Assembly: GCF_029227915.1 (NCBI RefSeq) | Contig: NC_079883.1 | Coordinates: forward strand, 18,478,001-18,542,000 | Direction of reading: 5' to 3' | From: Hydractinia symbiolongicarpus | Taxonomy: Eukaryota > Cnidaria > Hydrozoa > Anthoathecata > Hydractiniidae | Length of the DNA stretch: 64,000 nucleotides | Shown here: positions 24,637 to 36,513 of the stretch, one piece after another | How the letters are laid out: every line of letters begins with the position of its first letter | Numbering within the stretch: the stretch's first letter is position 1 | Made by a program: the position numbers and the translations under genes | The notes under the pieces: generated by a model | The model's input: the letters and a program-made list of their open reading frames with translations, nothing else | What the model was told of the DNA's origin: nothing | Database searches by the model: none

Positions 24637-26823
24637 GCCGCAAAAGGTCATATTACAGCTTTTAGAGATCTGTACACGTGGTTGACGGTGTTATAAAGCT
24701 GTGGCGCAATTGCAAACAACTTGGGACGTCGTAGTCCATTGAGAGTACATGGACTAGTCTTATCGTAACTTGCGCAGGCACGTGGAACTACGTGATTTAT
24801 GCGTACGGCCTCTATTAGGCAGCGAAAGGCCATACTATAGCCTTTAGAGGCATGTACACGTGGCTGACTGTGTTATAAAGCCATGGCGCAATGGAAAACC
24901 ACTTGGGACGTCGTAGTCCTTTGAGAGTGGAAGGATAAGACCAATGATAACCTACGCAGGCACGTGCAACCACGTGATATACGTGTAAGGTCTTTATTAG
25001 GCTGCAAGAGGCCATATTACAGTCGTTAAACGCATGTACTCGTAGTTAACGGTGTTATAACGCCATGGCGCAATGGAAAACAACTTGGGACGTCGTAGTC
25101 CATTGAGAGGGGAATGATTAGACCAATGGTAAACTGCGCAGGCACGTGGAACCACGTGATTTATGTATACGGACTTTATTAGGCCGCAAAAGGCAGCCTT
25201 TAGGGGCCTGTATACGTGGTTGACGGTGTTGTGAAGCCGTGGTCCTATGGAAAACAACTTGGGACGTCGTAGTTGATTGAGAGTGGAAGGATAAGACCAA
25301 TGCTAACCTGCGCAGGCACGTGCAACCACGTGATATACGTGTAAGGCCTTTATTAGGCTGCAAGAGGCCATATTACAGTCGTTAGACGCGTGTACTTGTA
25401 GTTAACGGTGTTATAACGCCATGGCGCAATGGAAAACGACTTGTGACGTCGGAGTCCATTGAGAGTGGAAGGATTAGACCAATGGTAACCTGCGCAGGCA
25501 CGTGGAACAACGTGATTTATGTATACGGACTTTATTAGGCCGCAAAAGGCCATATTACAGCTTTTAGGGGCCTGTACACGTGACTGACGCTGTTATAAAG
25601 CCATGGCGCAATGGTAATCGACTGGGGACGTCGTAGTCCATTGAGAGTGGAAGGATTAGACCAATGATAACCTGCGCAGGCACGTGGAACAACGTGATTT
25701 ATGTGTACGGACTTTATTAAGCCGCAAAAGGCCATATTACAGCCTTTAGGGGCCTGTACACGTGTTTGACGGTGTTGTAAAGCCGTGGCGCTATGGAAAA
25801 CAACTTGGGACGTCGTAATCCTTTGAGAGTGGAAGGATAAGACCAATGATAACCTACGCAGGCACGTGCAACCACGTCATATTTGTGTAAGGCCTTTATT
25901 AGGCCGTAAGAGGCGATATTGCAGTCGTTAGACGCATGTACCGGTAGTTAACGGTGTTATAACGCCATGGCGCAATGGAAAACAACTAGGGACGTCGTAG
26001 TCCATTGAAAATGGAAGGATTAGACCAATAGTAACCTGCGCAGGCACGTGGAACAACGAAAATTAGGTGTACGGCCTTTATTAGGCCGCAAAAGGTCATA
26101 TTACAGCTTTTAGAGATCTGTACACGTGGTTGACGGTGTTATAAAGCTGTGGCGCAATTGCAAACAATTTGGGACGTCGTAGTCCATTGAGAGTACATGG
26201 ACTAGTCTTATCGTAACTTGCGCAGGCACGTGGAACTACGTGATTTATGCGTACGGCCTCTATTAGGCAGCGAAAGGCCAAACTATAGCCTTTAGAAGCA
26301 TGTACACGTGGCTGACTGTGTTATAAAGCCATGGCGCAATGGAAAACCACTTGGGACGTCGTAGTCCTTTGAGAGTGGAAGGATAAGACCAATGATAACC
26401 TACGCAGGCACGTGCAACCACGTGATATACGTGTAAGGTCTTTATTAGGCTGCAAGAGGCCATATTACAGTCGTTAAACGCATGTACTCGTAGTTAACGG
26501 TGTTATAACGCCATGGCGCAATGGAAAACAACTTGGAACGTCGTAGTCCATTGAGAGATGAATGATTAGACCAATGGTAAACTGCGCAGGCACGTGGAAC
26601 CACGTGATTTATGTATACGGACTTTATTAGGCCGCAAAAGGCCATATTACAGCCTTTAGGGGCCTGTACACGTGGCTGACGCTGTTATAAAGCCATGGCG
26701 CAATGGTAATCAACTGGGGACGTCGTAGTCCATTGAGAGTGGAAGGATTAGACCAATGATAACCTGCGCAGGCACGTGGAACAACGCGATTTATGTGTAC
26801 GGACTTTATTAAGCCGCAAAAGG
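24637..26823. repeat. 12-mer HOR, 2176 bp, copy 2
   Basis: Second tandem copy; the match to copy 1 ends at the substitution AAAAGGCCA (26824) against AAAAGGTCA (24648). Its 174 bp marker begins at 25133 and has the usual marker context, so it keeps the ancestral form in the interval where copy 1 is altered. Confidence 0.85.
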
Positions 26824-27282
26824 CCATATTACAGCCTTTAGGGGCCTGTACACGTGGTTGACGGTCTTATAACGTTGTGGCGCTATGGAAAACAACTTGG
26901 GACGTCGTAGTCCATTGAGAGTGGAAGGATAAGACCAATGGTAACCTGCGCAGGCATGTAGAACAACGTGATTTATGTATACGGACTTTATTAGGCCGCA
27001 AAAGGCCATATTACAGCCTTTAGGGGCCTGTACACGTGTTTGACGGTGTTGTAAAGCCGTGGCGCTATGGAAAACAACTTGGGACGTCGTAATCCTTTGA
27101 GAGTGGAAGGATAAGACCAATGATAACCTACGCAGGCACGTGCAACCACGTGATATTTGTGTAAGGCCTTTATTAGGCTGTAAGAGGCGATATTGCAGTC
27201 GTTAGACGCATGTACCCGGAGTTAACGGTGTTATAACGCCATGGCGCAATGGAAAACAACTTGGGACGTCGTAGTCCATTGA
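25512..27282. repeat. duplicated block, copy 1 (offset 2366 bp, 13 monomers)
   Basis: About 1.77 kb matching 27878-29648 at a constant 2366 bp. It overlaps copy 2 of the 12-mer HOR, so the two duplications are successive. Substitutions such as GCCGTAAG against GCTGTAAG near 25905 and 28271 separate the copies. Confidence 0.72.
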
Positions 27283-27877
27283 AAATGGAAGGATTAGACC
27301 AATAGTAACATGCGCAGGCACGTGGAACAACGAAAATTAGGTGTACGGCCTTTATTAGGCCGCAAAAGGTCATATTACAGCTTTTAGAGACCTGTACACG
27401 TGGTTGACGGTGTTATAAAGCTGTGGCGCAATTGCAAACAACTTGGGACGTCGTAGTCCATTGAGAGTACATGGACTAGTCTTATCGTAACTTGCGCAGG
27501 CACGTGGAACTACGTGATTTATGCGTACGGCCTCTATTAGGCAGCGAAAGGCCATACTATAGCCTTTAGAGGCATGTACACGTGGCTGACTGTGTTATAA
27601 AGCCATGGCGCAATGGAAAACCACTTGGGACGTCGTAGTCCTTTGAGAGTGGAAGGATAAGACCAATGATAACCTACGCAGGCACGTGCAACCACGTGAT
27701 ATACGTGTAAGGTCTTTATTAGGCTGCAAGAGGCCATATTACAGTCGTTAAACGCATGTACTCGTATATAACGGTGATATAACGCCATGGCGCAATGGAA
27801 AACAACTTGGGACGTTGTAGTCCATTGAGAGGGGAATGATTAGACCAATGGTAATCTGCGCAGGCACGTGGAACCAC

Positions 27878-29648
27878 GTGATTTATGTATACGGACTTTA
27901 TTAGGCCGCAAAAGGCCATATTACAGCTTTTAGGGGCCTGTACACGTGGCTGACGCTGTTATAAAGCCATGGCGCAATGGTAATCAACTGGGGACGTCGT
28001 AGTCCATTGAGAGTGGAAGGATTAGACCAATGATAACCTGCGCAGGCACGTGGAACAACGTGATTTATGTGTACGGACTTTATTAAGCCGCAAAAGGCCA
28101 TATTACAGCCTTTAGGGGCCTGTACACGTGTTTGACGGTGTTGTAAAGCCGTGGCGCTATGGAAAACAACTTGGGACGTCGTAATCCTTTGAGAGTGGAA
28201 GGATAAGACCAATGATAACCTACGCAGGCACGTGCAACCACGTCATATTTGTGTAAGGCCTTTATTAGGCTGTAAGAGGCGATATTGCAGTCGTTAGACG
28301 CATGTACCGGTAGTTAACGGTGTTATAACGCCATGGCACAATGGAAAACAACTTGGGACGTCGTAGTCCATTGAAAATGGAAGGATTAGACCAATAGTAA
28401 CCTGCGCAGGCACGTGGAACAACGAAAATTAGGTGTACGGCCTTTATTAGGCCGCAAAAGGTCATATTACAGCTTTTAGAGATCTGTACACGTGGTTGAC
28501 GGTGTTATAAAGCTGTGGCGCAATTGCAAACAACTTGGGACGTCGTAGTCCATTGAGAGTACATGGACTAGTCTTATCGTAACTTGCGCAGGCACGTGGA
28601 ACTACGTGATTTATGCGTACGGCCTCCATTAGGCAGCGAAAGGCCATACTATAGCCTTTAGAGGCATGTACACGTGGCTGACTGTGTTATAAAGCCATGG
28701 CACAATGGAAAACCACTTTGGACGTCGTAGTCCTTTGAGAGTGGAAGGATAAGACCAATGATAACCTACGCAGGCACGTGCAACCACGTGATATACGTGT
28801 AAGGTCTTTATTAGGCTGCAAGAGGCCATATTACAGTCGTTAAACGCATGTACTCGTAGTTAACGGTGTTATAACGCCATGGCGCAATGGAAAACAACTT
28901 GGGACGTCGTAGTCCAATAAGAGGGGAATGATTAGACCAATGGTAAACTGCGCAGGCACGTGGAATCACGTGATTTATGTATACGGACTTTATTAGGCCG
29001 CAAAAGGCCATATTACAGCCTTTAGGGGCCTGTACACGTGGCTGACGCTGTTATAAAGCCATGGCACAATGGTAATCAACTGGGGACGTCGTAGTCCATT
29101 GAGAGTGGAAGGATTAGACCAATGATAACCTGCGCAGGCACGTGGAACAACGTGATTTATGTGTACGGACTTTATTAAGCCGCAAAAGGCCATATTACAG
29201 CCTTTAGGGGCCTGTACACGTGGTTGACGGTCTTATAACGCTGTGGCGCTATGGAAAACAACTTGGGACGTCGTAGTCCATTGAGAGTGGAAGGATAAGA
29301 CCAATGGTAACCTGCGCAGGCATGTAGAACAACGTGATTTATGTATACCGACTTTATTAGGCCGCAAAAGGCCATATTACAGGCTTTAGGGGCCTGTACA
29401 CGTGTTTGACGGTGTTGTAAAGCCGTGGCGCTATGGAAAACAACTTGGGACGTCGTAATCCTTTGAGAGTGGAAGGATAAGACCAATGATAACCTACGCA
29501 GGCACGTGCAACCACGTCATATTTGTGTAAGGCCTTTAATAGGCTGTAAGAGGCGATATTGCAGTCGTTAGACGCATGTACCCGGAGTTAACGGTGTTAT
29601 AACGCCATGGCGCAATGGAAAACAACTTGGGACGTCGTAGTCCATTGA
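27878..29648. repeat. duplicated block, copy 2 (offset 2366 bp)
   Basis: Second copy of the 25.5-27.3 kb block. Some of its monomers share GCCATGGCACAATGG in place of GCCATGGCGCAATGG (near 28333, 28698 and 29059), a loss of one CpG that clusters here. Confidence 0.7.
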
Positions 29649-30375
29649 GAGGGGAATGATTAGACCAATGGTAAACTGCGCAGGCACGTGGAACCACGTG
29701 ATTTATGTATACGGACTTTATTAGGCCGCAAAAGGCCATATTACAGCCTTTAGGGGCCTGTACACGTGGCTGACGCTGTTATAAAGCCATGGCGCAATGG
29801 TAATCAACTGGGGACGTCGTAGTCCATTGAGAGTGGAAGGATTAGACCAATGATAACCTGCGCAGGCACGTGGAACAACGTGATTTATGTGTACGGACTT
29901 TATTAAGCCGCAAAAGGCCATATTACAGCCTTTAGGGGCCTGTACACGTGGTTGACGGTCTTATAACGCTGTGGCGCTAAGGAAAACAACTTGGGACGTC
30001 GTAGTCCATTGAGAGTGGAAGGATAAGACCAATGGTAACCTGCGAAGGCATGTGGAACAACGTGATTTATGTATACGGACTTTATTAGGCCGCAAAAGGC
30101 CATATTACAGCCTTTAGGGGCCTGTACACGTGTTTGACGGTGTTGTAAAGCCGTGGCGCTATGGAAAACAACTTGGGACGTCGTAATCCTTTGAGAGTGG
30201 AAGGATAAGACCAATGATATCCTACGCAGGCACGTGCAACCACGTGATATTTGTGTAAGGCCTTTATTAGGCTGTAAGAGGCGATATTGCAGTCGTTAGA
30301 CGCATGTACCCGGAGTTAACGGTGTTATAACGCCATGGCGCAATGGAAAACAACTTGGGACGTCGTAGTCCATTG
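28920..30375. repeat. 728 bp tetramer tandem duplication
   Basis: Two successive copies of a four-monomer unit, about 28920-29647 and 29648-30375. The junction is a hybrid monomer in which the TACCCGGAGTTAACGG half continues into the TTGAGAGGGGAATG half. Confidence 0.72.
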
Positions 30376-32553
30376 AAAATGGAAGGATTAGACCAATAGT
30401 AACCTGCACAGGCACGTGGAACAACGAAAATTAGGTGTACGGCCTTTATTAGGCCGCAAAAGGTCATATTACAGCTTTTAGAGACCTGTACACGTGGTTG
30501 ACGGTGTTATAAAGCTGTGGCGCAATTGCAAACAACTTGGGACGTCGTAGTCCATTGAGAGTACATGAACTAGCCCTATCGTAACTTGCGCAGGCACGTG
30601 GAACTACGTGATTTATGCGTACGGCCTCTATTAGGCAGCAAAAGGCCATACTATAGCCTTTAGAGGCATGTACACGTGGCTGACTGTGTTATAATGCCAT
30701 GGCGCAATGGAAAACCACTTGGGACGTCGTAGTCCTTTGAGAGTGGAAGGATAAGACCAATGATAACCTACGCAGGCACGTGCAACCACGTGATATACGT
30801 GTAAGCTCTTTATTAGGCTGCAAGAGGCCATATTACAGTCGTTAAACGCATGTACTCGTAGTTAACGGTGTTATAACGCCATGGCGCAATGGAAAACAAC
30901 TTGGGACGTCGTAGTCCATTGAAAGGGGAATGATTAGACCAATGGTAAACTGCGCAGGCACGTGGAACCACGTGATTTATGTATACGGACTTTATTAGGC
31001 CGCAAAAGGCAGCCTTTAGGGGCCTGTACACGTGGTTGACGGTGTTGTGAAGCCGTGGTCCTATGGAAAACAACTTGGGACGTCGTAGTCGATTGAGCGT
31101 GGAAGGATAAGACCAATGATAACCTGCGCAGGAACGTGCAACCACGTGATATACGTGTAAGGCCTTTATTAGGGTACAAGAGGCTATATTACAAACCTTA
31201 GGGGCCTGTACACGTGGCTGACGCTGTTATAACGCCATGGCGCAATGGAAAACGACTTGGGACGTCGTAGTCCATTGAGAGTGGAAGGATTAGACCAATG
31301 GTAACTTGCGCAGGCACGTGGAACAACGTGATTTATGTGTACGGACTTTATTAAGCCTCAAAAGGCCATATTACAGCCTTTAGGGGCCTGTACACGTGGT
31401 TGACCGTCTTATAACGCCGTGGCGCTATGGAAAACAACTTGGGACGTCGTAGTCCATTGAGAGTGGAAGGATAAGACCAATGCTAACCTGCGCAGGCACG
31501 TGCAACCACGTGATATACGTGTAAGGCCTTTATTAGGCTGCAAGAGGCCATATTACAGTCGTTAGACGCGTGTACTTGTAGTTAACGGTGTTATAACGCC
31601 ATGGCGCAATGGAAAACGACTTGTGACGTCGGAGTCCATTGAAAATGGAAGGATTAGACCAATAGTAACCTGCGCAGGCACGTGGAACAACGAAAATTAG
31701 GTGTACGGCCTTTATTAGGCCGCAAAAGGTCATATTACAGCTTTTAGAGATCTGTACACGTGGTTGACGGTGTTATAAAGCTGTGGCGCAATTGCAAACA
31801 ACTTGGGACGTCGTAGTCCATTGAGAGTACATGGACTAGTCTTATCGTAACTTGCGCAGGCACGTGGAACTACGTGATTTATGCGTACGGCCTCCATTAG
31901 GCAGCGAAAGGCCATACTATAGCCTTTAGAGGCATGTACACGTGGCTGACTGTGTTATAAAGCCATGGCGCAATGGAAAACCACTTGGGACGTCGTATTC
32001 CTTTGAGAGTGGAAGGATAAGACCAATGATAACCTACGCAGGCACGTGCAACCACGTGATATACGTGTAAGGTCTTTATTAGGCTGCAAGAGGCCATATT
32101 ACAGTCGTTAAACGCATGTACTCGTAGTTAACGGTGTTATAACGCCATGGCGCAATGGAAAACAACTTGGGACGTCGTAGTCCATTAAGAGGGGAATGAT
32201 TAGACCAATGGTAAACTGCGCAGGCACGTGGAACGACGTGATTTATGTATACGGACTTTATTAGGCCGCAAAAGGCCATATTACAGCCTTTAGGGGCCTG
32301 TACACGTGGCTGACTGTGTTATAAAGCCATGGCGCAATGGAAAACCACTTGGGACGTCGTAGTCCTTTGAGAGTGGAAGGATAAGACCAATGATAACCTA
32401 CGCAGGCACGTGCAACCACGTGATATACGTGTAAGGTCTTTATTAGGCTGCAAGAGGCCATATTACAGACGTTAAACGCATGTACTCGTAGTTAACGGTG
32501 TTATAACGCCATGGCGCAATGGAAAACAACTTGGGACGTCGTAGTCCATTGAA

Positions 32554-34614
32554 AATGGAAGGATTAGACCAATAGTAACCTGCGCAGGCACGTGGAACAA
32601 CGAAAATTAGGTGTACGGCCTTTATTAGGCCGCAAAAGGTCATATTACAGCTTTTAGAGACCTGTACACGTGGTTGACGGTGTTATAAAGCTGTGGCGCA
32701 ATTGCAAACAACTTGGGACGTCGTAGTCCATTGAGAGTACATGGACTAGTCTTATTGTAACTTGCGCAGGCACGTGGAACTACGTGATTTATGCGTACGG
32801 CCTCTATTAGGCAGCGAAAGGCCATACTATAGCCTTTAGAGGCATGTACACGTGGCTGACTGTGTTATAAAGCCATGGCGCAATGGAAAACCACTTGGGA
32901 CGTCGTAGTCCTTTGAGAGTGGAAGGATAAGACCAATGATAACCTACGCAGGCACGTGCAACCACGTGATATACGTGTAAGGTCTTTATTAGGCTGCAAG
33001 AGGCCATATTACAGTCGTTAAACGCATGTACTCGTAGTTAACGGTGTTATAACGCCATGGCGCAATGGAAAACAACTTGGGACGTCGTAGTCCATTGAGA
33101 GGGGAATGATTAGACCAATGGTAAACTGCGCAGGCACGTGGAACCACGTGATTTATGTATACGGACTTTATTAGGCCGCAAAAGGCAGCCTTTAGGGGCC
33201 TGTACACGTGGTTGACGGTGTTGTGAAGCCGTGGCCTTATAGAAAACAACTTGGAACGTCGTAGTCGATTGAGTGTGGAAGGATAAGACCAATGATAACC
33301 TGCGCAGGAACGTGCAACCACGTGATATACGTGTAAGGCCTTTATTAGGGTACAAGAGGCTATATTACAAACCTTAGGGGCCTGTACACGTGGCTGACGC
33401 TGTTATAACGCCATGGCGCAATGGAAAACGACTTGGGACGTCGTAGTCCATTGAGAGTGGAAGGATTAGACCAATAGTAACCTGCGCAGGCACTTGGAAC
33501 AACGCATATTAGGTGTACGGACTTTATTAGGCCGCAAAAGGCAGCCTTTAGGGGCCTGTACACGTGGTTGACGGTGTTGTGAAGCCGTGGCCCTATGGAA
33601 AACAACTTGGGACGTCGTAGTCGATTGAGCGTGGAAGGATAAGACCAATGATAACCTGCGCAGGAACGTGCAACCACGTGATATACGTGTAAGGCCTTTA
33701 TTAGGGTACAAGAGGCTATATTACAAACCTTAGGGGCCTGTACACGTGGCTGACGCTGTTATGACGCCATGGCGCAATGGAAAACGACTTGGGACGTCGT
33801 AGTCCATTGAGAGTGGAAGGATTAGACCAATGGTAACCTGCGCAGGCACGTGGAACAACGTGATTTATGTGTACGGACTTTATTAAGCCTCAAAAGGCCG
33901 TATTACAGCCTTTAGGGGCCTGTACACGTGGTTGACGGTCTTATAACGCCGTGGCGCTATGGAAAACAACTTGGGACGTCGTAGTCCATTGAGAGTGGAA
34001 GGATAAGACCAATGCTAACCTGCGCAGGCACGTGCAACCACGTGATATACGTGTAAGGCCTTTATTAGGCTGCAAGAGGCCATATTACAGTCGTTAGACG
34101 CATGTACTTGTAGTTAACGGTGTTATAACGCCATGGCGCAATGGAAAACGACTTGTGACGTCGTAGTCCATTGAGAGTGGAAGGATTAGACCAATGGTAA
34201 CCTGCGCAGGCATGTGGATCAACGTGATTTATGTATACGGACTTTATTAGGCCGCAAAAGGCCATATTACAGCCTTTAGGGGCCTGTACACGTGTTTGAC
34301 GGTGTTGTAAAGCCATGGCGCTATGGAAAACAACTTGGGACGTCGTAATCCTTTGAGAGTGGAAGGATAAGACCAATGATAACCTACGCAGGCACGTGCA
34401 ACCACGTGATATTCGTGTAAGGGCTTTATTAGGCTGTAAGAGGCGATATTGCAGTCGTTAGACGCATGTACCCGTAGTTAACGGTGTTATAACGCCATGG
34501 CGCAATGGAAAACAACTTGGGACGTCGTAGTCCATTGAAAATGGAAGGATTAGACCAATAGTAACCTGCGCAGGCACGTGGAACAACGCATATTAGGTGT
34601 ACGGCCTTTATTAG
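32554..34614. repeat. long-range duplicated block, copy 2 (offset 20304 bp)
   Basis: Second copy of the 12.25-14.31 kb block. It differs by a short patch at about 33474-33515, where the start of the second marker reads CACTTGGAACAACGCATATT rather than the marker form with GGAACCACGTGATTTATG; this resembles a conversion tract from a neighbouring monomer type. Confidence 0.72.
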
Positions 34615-35473
34615 GCCGCAAAAGGTCATATTGCAGCCTTTAGAGACCTGTACACGTGGTTGACGGTGTTATAAAGCTGCGCGCAATTGCAAAGAACTTG
34701 GGACGTCGTAGTCTATTGAGACTACATGGACTAGTCCGATCGTAACTTGCGCAGAAACGTGGATCTACGTGATTCATGTGTACGGCCTCTATTAGGCAGC
34801 AAAAGGCCATGCTAGAGACTTTAGAGGCCTGTACACGTGGCTGACTGTGTTATAAGGCCGTGTCGCAATGGAAAACCACTTGGGACGTCGTAGTCCATTG
34901 AGAGTGGAAGGATTACACCAATGCAAACCTGTCCAGGCACGTGCAACTACGTGATTTAGGTATACGGACTTTAATAGTCCGCAAAAGGCCATATTACAGC
35001 CTTTAGGGGCCTGTACACGTGGTTGACGGTGTTGTAAAGCCGTGGCGCTATGGAAAACAACTTGGGACAACGTAGTCCATTGCGAGTGGAAGGATAAGAC
35101 CATTGGTAACCTGCGCAGGCACGAGGAACAACGTGATTTATGTATACGGACTTTATTAGGCCGGAAAAGGCCATATTACAGCCTTTAGAGGCCTGTACAC
35201 GTGTTTGACGGTGTTGTAAAGCCGTGGCGATATGGAAAACAACTTGGGACGTCGTAGTCCTTTGAGAGTGGAAGAATACGACCAATGATAACCTGCGCAG
35301 GCACTTGCAACCACGTGATATACGTGTAAGGCCTTTATTAGGGTACAAGAGGCTATATTACAGCCCTTAGGGGCCTGTGCGCGTGGCTGACGCTGTTATA
35401 AAGCCATGGCGCAATGGAAAACAACTTGGGACGTCGTAGTCGATTGAGAGTGGAAGGATAAGACCAATGCTAA

Positions 35474-36513
35474 CCTGCGCAGGCACGTGGAACAACGTGA
35501 TTTATGTATACGGACTTTATTAGCGCGCAAAAGGCCATATTACAGCCTTTCAGGGGCCTGTACACGTGGTTGACGATCTTATAACGCCGTGGCGCTATGG
35601 AAAACAACTTGGGACATCGTAGTCCATTGAGAGTGGAAGGATAAGACCAATGCTAACCTGCGCAGGCACGTGCAACCACGTGATATACGTGTAAGACCTT
35701 TATTAGGCTGCAAGAGGCCATATTACTGTCGTTAGACACATGTACTTGTAGTTAACGCTGTTATAACGCCGTGGCGCAATCGAAAACGACTTGTGTCGTC
35801 GTAGTCCATTGAGAGTGGAAGGATTAGACCAATGGTAACCTGCGCAGGCACGTGGAACAACGTGATTTATGTATACGGACTTTATTAGGCCGCAAAAGGC
35901 CATATTACAGGCTTTAGGGGCCTGTACACGTGTTTGACGGTGTTGTAAAGCCGTGGCGCTATGGAAAACAACTTGAGACGTTGTAGTCCTTTGAGAGTGG
36001 AAGGATAAGACCAATGATAACCTGCGCAGGCACTTGCAACCACGTGATATATGTGTAAGGCCTTTATTAGGCTGCAAGAGGCGATATTACAGTCGTTAGA
36101 CGCATGTACCCGTAGTTAACGGTATTATAACGCCATGGCGCTATGGAAAACAACTTGGGACATCGTAGTCCATTGAGAGTGGAAGGATTAGACCAATGGT
36201 AACCTGCGCAGGCACGTGGAACAACGTAATTTATGTATACCGACTTTATTAAGCCGCAAAAGGCCATATTGCAGCCTTTAATGGCCTGTACACGTGGTTG
36301 ACGGTGTTGTAAAGCCGTGGCGCTATGGAAAACAACTTGGGACGTCGTAGTCCTTTGAGAGTGGAAGGATAAGACCAATGATAACCTGCGAAGGCACTTG
36401 CAACCACGTGATATATGTGTAAGGCCTTTATTAGGCTGCAAGAGGCGATATTACAGTCGTTAGACGCATGTACCCGTAGTTAACGGTGTTATAACGCCAT
36501 GGCGCAATGGAAA
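35474..36513. repeat. duplicated block in C, copy 1 (offset 5644 bp)
   Basis: About 1.04 kb repeated at 41118-42157. Both copies start with the CCTTTCAGGGG 183 bp monomer and share TTGTGTCGTCG and TTGAGACGTTG. The block leads into HOR copies C0 and C1, so it is part of a larger unit amplified together with them. Confidence 0.74.

Larger units (their letters stand above)
9044..34745. repeat. satellite subarray B (174 bp marker monomer, irregular HORs)
   Basis: Begins with monomers carrying GACGCGTGTACTTG, which recur at 18.1, 19.5, 20.8, 23.2, 25.4 and 31.6 kb. Signatures of this part are the 174 bp monomer, the ACTAGTCTTATCG or ACTAGTCCTATCG variant (other parts have ACTAGTCCGATCG), and the TAAGAGGCGATATTGCAG variant. 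Intervals between 174 bp markers are 9, 7, 2, 9, 7, 10, 8, 7, 13, 12, 32, 12 and 2 monomers, so no single HOR length dominates; 7- and 12-mers recur most. The middle (17-30 kb) is the most homogenised. Confidence 0.85.

Noticed and set aside
34971-35348. Minus-strand open frames of 60-125 codons throughout, the longest here and at 45715-46092 (125 codons) and 8180-8554 (124 codons)
   Set aside because: They recur with every monomer, change frame from unit to unit because 182 leaves remainder 2 on division by 3, many begin at non-ATG codons, and none has a recognisable domain. The longer ones reflect lost stop codons or indels such as the 8 bp and foldback changes.
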